Under the pieces are notes generated by a model. It had not been told where the DNA came from. It saw only the letters and a program-made list of their open reading frames with translations, and made no database searches. Positions 36,090 through 48,508 of a stretch of DNA of 64,000 nt are shown here, piece after piece. The translations under genes and the position numbers were made by a program. The stretch is from Nymphaea colorata (taxonomy: Eukaryota > Streptophyta > Magnoliopsida > Nymphaeales > Nymphaeaceae). Every line of letters starts with the position of its first letter. Position 1 is the first letter of the stretch. The stretch is taken from positions 18,348,848 through 18,412,847 of the forward strand of contig NC_045141.1 of NCBI RefSeq assembly GCF_008831285.2, in the 5' to 3' direction.

Positions 36090-39000
36090 ATGGGTTGTTT
36101 CGCCTGCGTTCGTCAGCGATTAAAAGAAGCAAAGAAGATCGAGCATAACACGGGGACAGGCTACCACATTGAGCACTCAGGTAGGATTCCGGACGAATTT
36201 TCATTATCTCTGCTGTTCTGAGATCCTGTTGAGTGGTGGCTTGGACTACTTGGTCTTTTGGGGCTTGGGTGCTCTTCTCTTGGTGTTGATTCTTCTCCAC
36301 TCTGACTGGTTTTACTTTTCCTCTAGCATCTGGTAAGAGAGCAAACTCCTTCAGCAAGCACAGAAAGGATAGCAGCAATGAGGGTTCCAAAGATGGTAGG
36401 ATCGCTGCTCATGGCTTCACTTTCCGGGAGCTCGCAACGGCAACAAGGAACTTCAACCCTACAAACTTGATTGGAGAGGGCGGTTTTGGAAGAGTTTACA
36501 AAGGACGCTTGGAGAGTACTGGCCAGGCAAGAGTAGTAATCTTCGCTGCTAAGTGAAGAATATACTTTTTTTGATGTGTATTTTTTACTTTACAGTTGCT
36601 AAATGCTAAGTAGAAAGCTGGGAAGTTGTCCGTTAATGCCGGAGAATGTATCTGTGTTGCGAATTTGAAGTCCCTTCTCGTGCAGGTTGCTGCTATCAAA
36701 CAGCTTGACCGAAGTGGGTTGCAGGGGAACCGTGAGTTTCTTGTGGAGGTCCTCATGTTAAGTCTTTTACATCACCCCAACCTTGTCAACCTGATCGGGT
36801 ACTGTGCCGATGGCGACCAGCGACTTTTGGTGTATGAATACATGCCAATGGGAAGTTTGGAAGACCATCTATTTGGTGAGTTACTGTCCTTGGCATTACC
36901 AGGATCTCCGTGTAACCTTGTTCCTCCACTTCTTTTCCTTTTCTCGTGTTCTTGAGCTTTGAGGTGATATATGCCCAAGTTTTTTCTGTTCATTTTTTTT
37001 TCATCACCATATCTTGATTTTCTTTTCTCCTATCTTGCTTCTGCGAGATCCTTTTTTTGTTTGATGGCTTTGACATCGGAAAGTTTACTCTTTTAGGGTC
37101 CTGTTCTACCGGAACGAGATGTTTCCTTGTTTTATATGAATTGGTCACACACTTATGTGGCCCTTCTCATCAGTTAGAAAGCCTTTTTATTATTATCCAC
37201 AATACCGATGCCATCGAGTGAATAATTATTTATCACAAGTTCCAGCTACTTACTCCTGGTTTAGCATTCCTTCACAGCACGCGTTTATCCGCTGTCTAAA
37301 TTATTCATGTTTTTTAGTAATGTTCTACTGCCATGTGAAGCATGAAGCCATCCAGAGACTGTCGCTTTCTTTTGTTTTCTATCCACAAGCTTTACCAGTT
37401 ATGCGCTTGGAAATCATGGAACTTCTGATGATGTGTGTGGATGCATGCTAGTTTATTACGGACACGGTTGATTTTGTAACTTGAAATAGCTTTACCTGTT
37501 ACCAAGACGGGGATGGAAACAGTTCTGTTACATGTTGGTTTATCGTTCTATGTAGATCTTATGCCTGATAAAACTGGACTTGGTTGCGGTGGCCATCAAA
37601 CATTACATGGCAAGGGAAAATGAGTTTTGCACTTTCTATACCAATTCAGTTGGTTGGTTTTCTTCTTATTTGATTGCTGTCATGGAAACCTCTGGTTTTA
37701 TCTGTATCTTCTGAACCTCAGTATGTGCTGTTTCGTTTCTTTGCATCTCCCACTTGTATTAGGTGATTCACTTAACCTCATTAGTCAAGTTTGTGTTCGG
37801 TGCTTTAGTCCTTTCTGTTACTGAAATAATATGATCTTTTCATTGAATGTGCTCTTATAATTTCCGATGGAAATATCTCCAGGGAAATGCATTGACTTCA
37901 CATGAATAATTAGCAAGTTTGAACTAATAATTTATACAGAATGAGATTGATCTTTGATATTGATGAAACTAATATGGAAGCTTGGAATTTACAAGCACAG
38001 AATAAATTGAACTAAGCGATTAAAAAACAAGTCTCTGGTGATACCTAGGAATAGGATTATCATTAAAATAACCATTTAGTGCTTATGTATATTATATCAC
38101 TCAAATGAAGAATTCGGTTACAGAAATAGCTGAGAAAGAGAGTCAAAATGTATGTTCATGTTAGAAACAAGGAATGGAACCTCTTGTTCAGGAAAGGATA
38201 AAAGATCTTCCCATTCAATTTCTTGCCAATGACTAAATCAATAGATTAGTCATGTCCATGTAATCTGGATCAATCAATCATGAAGGCTCAGTCATCATGA
38301 TTCAATGGGTCCAAGCGCACTGATAGTTAAATTGTAGAGAAGGATTTATCTTCTGAGTCTTGAAAGTTATAATAAAAATTCAGAGAGGTGTGGTTATGGG
38401 AAAAATGTATACTTGCATTTATTGTTACTCCCAATAATTCCAGTTCTTACTCTTCTTTAGCTTATAATCTACAATTATATAATATTGGCCTGTCTTGAGG
38501 TAGTCTTATTTTATTAGCTTTTTTTTTATTGATTTTTTTTTTGTAGAATTTTTTTATTGATGATTCGGTACATAAATGAAGCTGTAGAATGTCAAATGAA
38601 AATAGTAGCCTGGATGAAATTTATTATTTATGATATATTTGCAATAGATTATAAGTCTTTTTGGGACCATATAAAGCTCTCCCTGTACATACGAGTATAT
38701 GAATACCTAATGAATAACGGTACAGTTACTTTACAATACATAGTCATGCATTTACCTGGATGTGGATGTGGATGTGAATTTACATATTACTGTATATTAA
38801 TTTACATGTCAAAACAAATCTAACGGGTGACTAAAAGTTCTGTTATCTGAAGAATGCCTATTTTTTTGCCCTTCTTAAATGAGTAATAATGGTCAGTGAA
38901 ACAAAAAAGAAAAAAGCTTGAGTTTATATTTTCTTCTAAAGTGCCATCTTCCTTTTGTTTTATAAAATATAAGAATGCAGTTCTGTTGTTGGCGGTTTTC

Positions 39001-40562
39001 TATGCTTCCTCTCTGTCACTTCTCTCACGTATGCTGCATACTCTAAATTGAAGCACATCATGATTAATCGTAAACCTATCTTATGGCCATGCATGCATGG
39101 CCATATGTGCACATTTCTGCAATTTTTGTTTGTCCTTTTATCTGTATATGCATTATAGCTAACATAAATGCAACACTGTATAGACCATCCTGTACTTGTG
39201 GAAAGTATAGATGGGTGGTGTTAGGTAACTGAGTTGATGGTTAACAGCAAGAGATAACCAAGGAAGAGAATTTAGAAAAAGGTAATCAATCTAAGTAACT
39301 CTATGGAGTCTACATCTTCCAATTTCCAAGTATCTAGCCATCTGCTGTTAATAAAAATCAATGAAAATTGTTTTTACAATATGTCATGGTGAAAATGGAA
39401 GAAAACATTTTTTCCAATTTCCTTTTTGGCTATGGACTTTCAATCGTGGTGATACGTATGATAAATTTTTTGTGTTCAACAATTTGACTATCAATTGTTC
39501 ACTCAATATAATGGCCTCATATTTTCATTTCAGACATTCAACCTGGAAGAACACCCCTTGATTGGAACACCAGAATGAAGATTGCAGTTGGTGCAGCTAG
39601 AGGCCTAGAGTACTTGCATGATAAAGCAAATCCACCTGTTATTTATCGTGATCTAAAGTCAGCAAATATATTATTGGACAATGAATTTAATCCTAAACTC
39701 TCTGATTTTGGCCTTGCAAAACTGGGCCCGGTTGGGGGCAAGACTCATGTTTCAACAAGGGTAATGGGCACTTATGGATATTGTGCACCTGAATATGCTA
39801 TGACTGGTCAGCTTACTCTCAAGTCAGATGTCTATAGCTTCGGTGTAGTTCTATTGGAGTTGATCACAGGAAGGAAGGCCATTGATACCTTGAAGCCTAC
39901 AGGAGAACAATACCTAGTTACTTGGGTATGTTTCACAATAATGCTGTTTTCTCATGTTGCCATGCTTGCTTGTACACATGATTTTTCTTTTTTTAAGTGC
40001 TTTTACTCTCAGTTTCTGAACCTTTTCGTTTGTCAAGAGTTACTTTGGGATTTAGCAATCACATAGCGTTGAGTTTCAAAAGTAACTTGAAAGGTGAACC
40101 ATTTTTGGGGACAGTAAGATTGTTATTTCATTTGGTAACCACATGAGGTACTTGTTTATGAAACGAATTTGAGTGTAGGAGAATGCAGAAGCTTCTTTTG
40201 TTGAGCAACTTGTTTTTCTGTTTCCTGCTCACGATAAGAAACTTTTGAACTTTCATGGGTTAGAACTTAGAAGGCTTTTTTATCATCTCGTCTCCTAACA
40301 ATACCTTTTTTTTTCTTAGTCACGACCCTATTTCAAGGATCGGAGGAAGTTCACTCAATTGGCTGATCCACTGCTTGAAGGCCACTTCCCCATTCGCGGC
40401 CTACATCATGCAGTTGCTATCTCTGCCATGTGCCTTCAAGAGCAGGCCAACACTCGTCCACTTATAGGAGATATTGTTACTGCCCTTGAATACCTAGCTT
40501 CTCAGCCATATATTCCAGGAAAAGATTCTGGTTGTGATGTCAGATTTTCCCCGTCGTTGTGA
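36090..40562 (+). CDS. PBS1-like receptor-like cytoplasmic kinase (RLCK VII), 371 aa
   Basis: Five coding exons: 36090-36180, 36327-36526, 36686-36875, 39534-39925 and 40320-40562 (TGA), 1116 nt in phase. The N-terminus MGCFACV carries Gly2, Cys3 and Cys6, the pattern for myristoylation and palmitoylation, so plasma-membrane attachment is likely. The kinase domain has the glycine loop [11 protein letters not shown] (80-90), catalytic Lys102 in [16 protein letters not shown] with Asp200, the DFG at 218-220, and APE at 245-247 within [30 protein letters not shown] and [20 protein letters not shown] are typical of the PBL branch. Relatives relay pattern-receptor signals to MAP kinases and NADPH oxidase in immunity. 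The protein ends soon after subdomain XI, without a long C-terminal tail. Intron 2 appears to use a GC donor (CAG before GCAAGA). Intron 3 is 2.66 kb. Confidence 0.93.
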
Positions 40563-41340
40563 CCTGGATGGTCAGCTGCAAGCAAGATTACTAGAGCATA
40601 TGATGACCAAGTTAGCAGTGGAGGCTGTACACCAAACCAGAAATGAAACAATATCTTGGTGCTCCTTATGAAGAAGTGAGCAGAATTCCTCCATGGAAGA
40701 ACGTGAACAGAAGCAGCCGTCTGTTAAATCCTCAGCTTGCTATTTTATGTCATCAGTTGCAGTCACTTTATTAAAGAACTTCTCGCCTTGAAGTTTTCAA
40801 GGGAAGACTGTGTTCCAGCTCTGCGTCTAAGTTATTGGGTTTTCTGAACAAAGGGATTTAATTGTGGATTCCCAATTCCGGCCTTGAAACACGGATCAGA
40901 ACCAGTGAGCAAGTGGATTGTAGTTTTCTTGGCCCTTGTAACTGCACCTTCAATGTCTCTGGTATCGAGTTGGAGGAAATTTTGTGTTAGCAGTTTGCAC
41001 ATATAATTTAGCAGTTTGCATATAGCAGTCAGCAAGTGGATTTTCCTATTATTAAAATGTTGATGCTATGGAAGCCATTCATTTTTTCTTACTATAAAAA
41101 CACTACTAAAATAAGTCACTTTAATGTATATTTTTTTGCATCAATCTACCCTTAACAATTATCAAACCACCATTAGGTGTTGCACCCATAAAAAATTATC
41201 TTGGTTATTGATCTTTCGAAAATGGGTGGTTGAGATTCGAGCGAAAAAAAAATAAATAAAGTATTTTAGTCATTTAACATTAGTTAATATTTTTTTTTAT
41301 TTCTTTCTCAACCATTCATCTCTAAAAACCCGACGAATTC

Positions 41341-41372
<32 letters not shown>

Positions 41373-41489
41373 CAGTGGAGACAACACTGTATCTATTAGC
41401 TCCAAATTTATTGATCTTTGTGAACCACAAGCGCTCGATCCTTTGACTGTTCATGGGAAAGAATGTCTGGTTTAAAAGAAAAAAAATTC

Positions 41490-41820
41490 CGTTTGTTTTG
41501 CGAGCTCGAGCTTGAGTTGTAAACAAATCGAGTTTGAGTTACAGATTTCTGATCGTTTAAGCTTTAATTAAACTTTAATTTTTTAACACTCTTTTTAAAG
41601 TTTTTTTTATTTAAAGAAAAAAATTACATGAATCAAGTGATGCGAGTTTAAACGAGTCGAGCTAATTTTGACAAAATTTAGCACTTCTTTTTAGAGTTTT
41701 TATTTTTATTATGAATTTAAACAAGCCGAGCTCAAGCTTACATTCGGTTCACCAAGTCGAACTCAAGCTCACTTCATAAAGTTCGAGTCAAACTCGAGCA
41801 AGGACCTCGCATTGAAACTT
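41490..41820. mobile_element. Fragment of the CGAGCTCGAG-rich repeat family
   Basis: Repeated words GCGAGCTCGAGCTTGAG, CGAGTCGAGCT, CCGAGCTCAAGCT and CAAGTCGAACTCAAGCTC link it to the better-bounded copy at 57555-58015. No ends or target duplication are recognised here. Confidence 0.5.
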
Positions 41821-42550
41821 CCTATGCAACTTGCTCTAATGGTCAAACTCTTGCTTTCTTTCTTTCTCTTCTTTGATTTCTTTCTGCTGATTCAAACAGA
41901 ACTCTCCTACGTTGCAACCGATTGACTTCCGGCCCCGGTCAGTGGTGTAGAACGTTAGATTTTCTGCACCATTGACAAAATATTCGTTGTAAATGTTTCT
42001 AAAGAGAAGGGAATTGTTAAATGTCAACAACTTGATGGGACATCTCACTAACAGAGGGTTCTTGTTCAAGGAAAACTTGTCTCCGGATAACTTGTCTTCG
42101 TTTCGACGGTGAAAATAGTCTCATCGCGTCTTGGGAGGTAAATTATTGCCTTCCAAAGTGGATCGGTATGGTTTCTGAGGTGAAAATTCTAAAGCTTTAT
42201 TTTAGGAGACTTTACTCCTCAAAAGCTAATCTTTATGAGGCGATTCTTTTTTCTCCATTTCGATTTGAATTGGGATGACAGAGGCAGGATTTTGAGGTAA
42301 AATTATGCCCAAGTTTTATGATCGGATAATTAATAGTCCTAAATCAAGGTTAAATTTACCTTGGTATTTTTTTTTTCTCTTTTCACATACCCTCTATGCA
42401 AACAGATTAGGTAATCAATATAGTTATTACTTGTTAGTTATAAGAATACATTGATTATGTCAACTAAAAATCTCCAAAAATTGAACCCCGTGGTCCACAC
42501 ACTCATGCACACACACACATACACACATATGAATTCGCCAAGGCTCTCCC

Positions 42551-42799
42551 TGTCATCAGGTCGCCAACTTCCTTAGCTTTTTCGTGCCGCAGAGCATCGG
42601 CCTAGTCTCACGACTCCGCGAATTTGAATGGTCTGTCATCAGGTCACCAACTTCCTTAGCTTTTTCATGCCGTAGAGCATCGGCCCAATCTCACGACTCT
42701 GCAAATTTGAATGGTCTGTCATCAGGTCGCCAACTTCCTTAGCTTTTTCGTGCCGCAGAGCATCGGCCCAGTCTCACGACTCCGCGAATTTGAATGGTC
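42551..42799. repeat. Three tandem 83-bp repeats
   Basis: Units start at 42551, 42634 and 42717, each beginning TGTCATCAGGTC and containing CCAACTTCCTTAGCTTTTTC, CAGAGCATCGG (TAGAGCATCGG in the middle unit) and GAATTTGAATGGTC. The outer units are nearly identical, and the middle one carries several transitions. The unit is GC-richer than its surroundings. No further copies were noticed elsewhere in the window. Confidence 0.95.
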
Positions 42800-43020
42800 T
42801 ATTCATAAGCATGAATGGTTTTAGTGAAGATTAAATCAAGGAACAGTCGAACCAAACTCTTGTTGGTCTACATAGAATAACTAGACTCTCATGTCATTTG
42901 TATTAGAAAAAGAGAAGAAGGTTCGACATTCATCTGACTATTTTTGTCCAATATTCCAACCCAAACTACTGGGAGGTAGGCTTCGGACCTTTAATGTTTT
43001 CATTTAAAATTTATATTACC

Positions 43021-43059
<39 letters not shown>

Positions 43060-43224
43060 AGTAGATATGAACGACTAAACCAGTTAGAACACATGAGTAG
43101 ACATATGGGGAAATTGAAAAGCCAATGGCTCGCAATTTCGTTATATTTTCATGGCTTGAGTTTTACATAATACACAACTAACAGACTATTTAGAATAAAT
43201 TTAAAATGTCATAATTGTTACAAT

Positions 43225-43419
43225 CAGGGGTGGAGGCAGGGGGACCGACAAGAGCCTTGCCCTCTTGCCCGTGATTTTTAAAAATTAAAAAAATTATATG
43301 TAAATTTCAAAATTTTAGTTTAACATATATAAAAATTTTGAAAATTCTATTTCGACCCTTGTTGAAATTTTGAAATTAAGTTTGAGTCCTAGAACAACAA
43401 ATTTCTTGCTTCACCCCTG
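43225..43419. mobile_element. Small inverted-repeat element (MITE-like), 195 bp
   Basis: The ends are CAGGGGTGGAGGCAGG on the left and, in reverse complement, CAGGGGTGAAGCAAGA on the right. The inside is AT-rich with AAAATTTTGAAA-type words and no coding capacity. The flanking 8-mers (GTTACAAT, ATCACGAT) match at only 5 of 8 positions, so a target duplication is uncertain. A diverged relative without clear ends lies at about 43770-43990. Confidence 0.6.
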
Positions 43420-43515
43420 ATCACGATGTATGAAGGATATGCAAAAGTCACATACATGTATTGATATGTACCCGCAACATGTGCGCATTTGCCTGTACAT
43501 GGAAATGTGTAAGAT

Positions 43516-43705
43516 CAGATCATATCTGATTCAATTGATCGCATGTTTTCAAGTATTCTTTAAAACTATGCAGTCTTTAGACAAAAATAAATAAATCAAC
43601 TTCAAAATCATTCTTATGGCTTAATTTTTTGTGAAATGTGTCACATTATATGCTGGAATGCTTTACATAAATATTACAGATCATATCTGATTCAATTGAT
43701 CGCAT
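43516..43705. repeat. Two exact 29-bp direct repeats 161 bp apart
   Basis: The string beginning CAGATCATATCTGATTCAAT occurs at 43516-43544 and 43677-43705 without mismatch. The surrounding sequence differs. Confidence 0.9.
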
Positions 43706-44944
43706 TGTTTCTTCTTCTTTCCTTTCTCTTTTTAAGTTTGGTTGTGAGACTTGTATTTGCTTAGCAGCATGGGCGGAGTAGAGTGGGGTCTTCATGGGCC
43801 CTGACCCCAACCTCATTTTTAAGAAAAAAAATTTACATGTAAATTTTAGAAAATTTTACTTGTTCTATATAAAAATTTTGAAAAATGATATCTTGACCCA
43901 TGTCAAAATTTTAAATACTTTAATTCAGCCCCCCTCATAAAAATTGATGGCTCTAAACTTTCAGGCTAGTACCCCTTCCCTTGCAACCTATGCCTACATA
44001 GACTTACACGGAGAACTAAGCACCAACAAAAATACAATGAATTGGCTGATTCACACATTCAACTAATCAGCCAAAAACATTTAAAATTTGCTTTTTAAAA
44101 CAAACTAAGCAAAAAAAAAAAAAATTTGTGCTGGAAAAAGTGGGGCCACCAATATTCAAGTCAAAGCATAACCAGGGTGTCATCCCGAAACATCAAAAGC
44201 AAGCTTAGAATCCTGGATAGAAGGGACGGAGTTTTGGCTCTCAGCTGGGCGGCAACATGAAATACTTCTTCTGTTCACTCAAAAAATAAATAAAATAAAT
44301 TTGCAAAAACTCTCGAAAATTTAGAATATAAGCTGAAGTCTAACATATGGGCCCCCAAATCTACCATTCATTAGATTAGGATTGACAAATTCAAGCTGAT
44401 TCTCATTCAGGCCAATTCTACTAACATTGGTTTGCGTATTAAAAACTGTTGAAGCATTGCACTTTATGATCAAGTTTCAAACTCTGGTTTGCTTAATTGA
44501 GAAACCAAATGCACAAAGACCTTGTGGACCAGGAGGAAACTGGGTGTGCTTAGGTGTGTGGAAAAATTTTCCCAGTCTATCGACCAAACACTCGGTGGAC
44601 CGCAAGAGTGGGAAAGAAAATGCCACGCTGCCGGGGGGGGCTTGCATTCTTGGAAACTTCATTTGAACAGTGGAAGAAGACTTGAGCTCCCTGCACATTC
44701 AAAGTTTGAGAAAGAGAAGCCAATGAAGTACTCGAGTTCAACGTGCTCCAAAGGAAATTGGTGATTCCTTCTTGACTTTTGATTGTGGCTTGAGAAAAAA
44801 CTGCATTATCTCGATAATTAAGTGGCATTAAAAACTGGGTACTCAACTTTGAAAGCGATGGTTAGGCATTTGGCTACCAATGATATGTTGCATATTTTTG
44901 TGCTTCTAGAGGCTTGATGCCAAAAAGCTTCTATAATGTTGCCG

Positions 44945-45075
44945 GGCCGCCGGAGGCAGGTAGGAATGTACAACAAGCGAATCGAGTTCTCACTCAGCGA
45001 GATCGAGCTTGACTCGAGTTACGTATTACTCGGCTCGAGCTCGACTCGATAAGCCGAGCTTGGGCTCGGCTTATT
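44945..45075. mobile_element. Fragment of the CGAGCTCGAG-rich repeat family
   Basis: It begins near TAGGAATGTACAACAAGCGA and contains GACTCGAGTTACGTATTACT and GGCTCGAGCTCGACTCGAT. It breaks off after GGCTTATTTAACC. It matches the 57.6-kb element in vocabulary but lacks the second end. Confidence 0.5.
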
Positions 45076-48000
45076 TAACCTAGTGTAACTTAATTCATAT
45101 ATAATTTTTTAAGTGAAAATGAAAACCATAAAATGGGGGTTAAAATTCATCAAGAATTACTCACTTTGACTCTTTACCAAAGGCCCTCTGTTTACTTAAA
45201 AAGTTAGTTTTTCAAAAAATAATAATTGGGGTTGTCTTTAAGATGTTTTGAAAACATCTGCCGTTTTGAAGGCTTCTAAAATGATCATAATGCTGCCTAT
45301 ATTATTGACTATGAATCTAATCATACAGATGCATTTGAGCAAGAAAAACAATTTAACTTTAGTGAGTTGAACTGTACGTGCCCAAGATTTCTTGAGATTC
45401 AATTGTGAAACTAGCAGCAGATCAGTGGCTATCTTGATTAAGAAAAGAAAAAGGAAGCCTAACTTTTCATGCTAGAGTCAACTTTAATAAATGAATGATT
45501 GAAAACAAAAAAACATAGTCAATGCAACTAAATCAAGCTTGCCTTAGCAAAAGAGAAAAAAATAATATTTCCATACATGCATTCACATCTTGGAAGAAAA
45601 TTTAAAACTTTGGTGGATACAAATCATTTCACCCAACCATTTGCCAAAGACCCGAAGGCCCCATATTTTCCTTCCCTTTGAGGTCCTGAGTTGTGTCGAA
45701 ACATAAATGAAATACAATACACCTATCAACTAGACTATCACAATCTCAAGTTTAAAATTCAAAAAGAATAATAGTACCTATAAGAAACGAACAGACAACA
45801 TTACATCTTATACATGCATGCATGCCCGACCAGTTATGTGAGACTCATATCGGTGTTTATATATATATATATATATATATATTCACCTTGGAATTCCTTC
45901 TTTGATAGAATGAAAAAGAAACGCCCGTGGCAGAGTGAACGCATGACTAATGGCGCTCATGCTTTCCGATGGACAGGGAAAAGAGCGCCGCATTGTGAAC
46001 AATTTTAGAAAGAAATTGCACCATTGCTCTTACCTGTTCATTCACTTCCGCTGATAAACAAACTAAGAAAAGAAAAAGTGGGGATGTTTCTCCTTGAAGA
46101 ATAATCCGGCAGAACGGAATAGTTACAGAGATCAAGGCGATGACGTTTGGATAATTGTCGGCCGCTGACATAAACAATTCCACCAGGAATTCCTGTTCTC
46201 AAAAGATCTGGGAAAATCTGATGATGGTGTCTCGAAAAGGTTCGTGGGAAAAAGAGAAATCCTGAGAATGAACTTTCCCACGAAAAGCAAATGGCAGCAG
46301 GATCCTCCTTCCGTCCATGCTGGGTTTTAGCAATCTCCGGCTAAGAAAATATGTCGTTTTCCCTGGCAGAACGGATGAGTTTGATGGGAAAGCGCGGGAG
46401 ACAAACGAGGACTGAGTGTTCCCACGTTGAGTCAATCGGCTCATTAAATTGTTCCGTCCCATGGCAGGTTTTGATCATTAATTTGGACAATGATCCTGAT
46501 TATTGGTGTGTCCAATGCGGGAACACTAAAAATTGGTAAGTGAAAAATATTATAAAAATATACTCCTTTTGTTTTAGTCAAAGGGCTATATTTATTTTGT
46601 TTTAATAAAGTACGTTTATGTGTGTATCTCATAAATTATTAATCAAATTAATTAGGTAGCTCGAAATTAATACAAGTAATTTGTATTAAATAGTTAAGTG
46701 CATTTGTTGGCTAAGAGGTCAAAACCCAATTTTCCAGGATTTAAATGGTCAAAACTCTCATACCAAATTCAATTTGTTACTTTAGGATGTATTTGATACA
46801 TTCGGATCTAAAATCCAAGTATGATCTAAAATCCAAGTATGATCTAAGGCCGACCCACAGGACAAACAAACACTAGATTTTTTCACTATGTGAAAAAGAG
46901 GTTTTGAGATCCTCAGTTTATCTCCATACTTGAGATCAGATGGGAGGAGAGTCTGATTTTAAATCCGCGGATCTGATAATCCCATGATTTCAAATCACCT
47001 CGGAACTCAAATCAACGGTCCCTTATTGATTTTTATGTGAAATGAATGTAAAAGTTGGACTACCAGAGGAAAAGCTATGTTGGTTTTTTAATTTAAGATA
47101 TTCAACTTGACACCATTTTGATGGTTTTCACATAAATTTACTTGATATTGTAACATACATTGGCATTAATGTGCGTCGATCTTTGAAATAGATTGATGTA
47201 ACAAATTGTTACTGTTCTAAATCGTTGATAATTAATTAGATCAGGTCTATTAGACTTATTCAATTTAGTGGAATTGTATGTAATTGAATTAAAAGTTAAA
47301 CTTATTTGAAATTTGTATCGTATACATTTCAGATCTAGTTCACATTTGATAATCATAAGATTGGACAATCTTTATATATAGGAATCTCAACCGGTGTCGT
47401 TCTCCAATTCAAATGCAGTTAATGGATCTAACAAAATATATTTGTAATCCAACCCGTAAGGGTGTTGTAGGTTAATTACCTTACATCTCAAATTCAAGGA
47501 AATCAGATTTTCAAAATCTCAAGTCTTTATATTTTTATTTCTAACAAGAATTTGAAATCTTGCACTTAAAAGGCCAATATCGGGTCACAAATTTGTAAAC
47601 CTTTGTATCTTAAAATCTACATTAGCTCTCTTTCCTTCTCACTTGTGATTCTACCATGATCAAATCCATTATTTTTTGCAAGTTTAGATTAAAATGTGAA
47701 TGTCCCGAAAGATGCAGTGTTTTGTGGGTGAACCATTTAGAGTTTATTGTCACTTCTATTCTTTTGGATTGCAAACAATCATATATGTCGCGCAACATAC
47801 AACTTACAGGTGTATCATGAGTCTACTTAAGTCCTGAAGCAGTTTTAATTTTTAAAAATAAAGAAAATGAAAGCAGTTTTAATTTTTGAAAATAAAGAAA
47901 ATGAGTATAAATGTAAAATAAAATTAAGTATAAATATAAAATTAAAAAAATAAGTATAAATACAAGTATACCACTAGCTAGGTCTCCAAGCAGCCTCAAA

Positions 48001-48508
48001 GCTAGAAAGGAGGAGAAAGAACTCAAAACTGAAGGGTTTAAATCATCCTGGGATTTAAAATCCAGGGCAATCAAACGCTGGCAGATGCATTTAAATACTG
48101 TCCGGCCGGGACTCGGTCATCTCTCTCTATCGTTGAAAGAGTCGTCAGCCAGAGGCAATTTAATGCTTGATTTTTGACGTAAGAATTGTATAATAGAAAA
48201 AAAAAGGAGCACGGGCAGACTTTAGGAACTGTCTCAGAAATCTCTCTCTCTCTCTATGAATATAAAAGAAAAGGGGAGAAGTGCTGGAGTGAATCCAACC
48301 AAAAGCTTCCGTCCATGACCAACTTTCCGCTTTCACTTTCCCGCAATCCGACGACTCGAGCCGATACAGAGAATATTTAACCAACAATTCTCTCTCGGCC
48401 TCCTTCTGCTTCTCGTTTAGGGGAAGAAGAGGAGAAAGGTGGAAGAAGAAGAGGGGGGTGATCGAAGGATTTTGAAGAAATTGCAGGAATTCGGTGGAAG
48501 AAGGGGTC

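Larger units (their letters stand above)
40563..48508. other. Intergenic region between the two kinase genes
   Basis: Eight kilobases without a supportable gene. Contents: the presumed kinase 3' UTR; (AT)n at 41341-41367, 43025-43054 and 45858-45882; fragments of the CGAGCTCGAG family (about 41490-41820 and 44945-45075); an 83-bp triple repeat; a small inverted-repeat element at 43225-43419 with a related copy near 43770-43990; a 29-bp exact repeat at 43516 and 43677; and an AT-rich short duplication at about 47836-47902. From about 48240, CT-rich sequence and then a GA-rich leader precede the second kinase. Confidence 0.5.
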
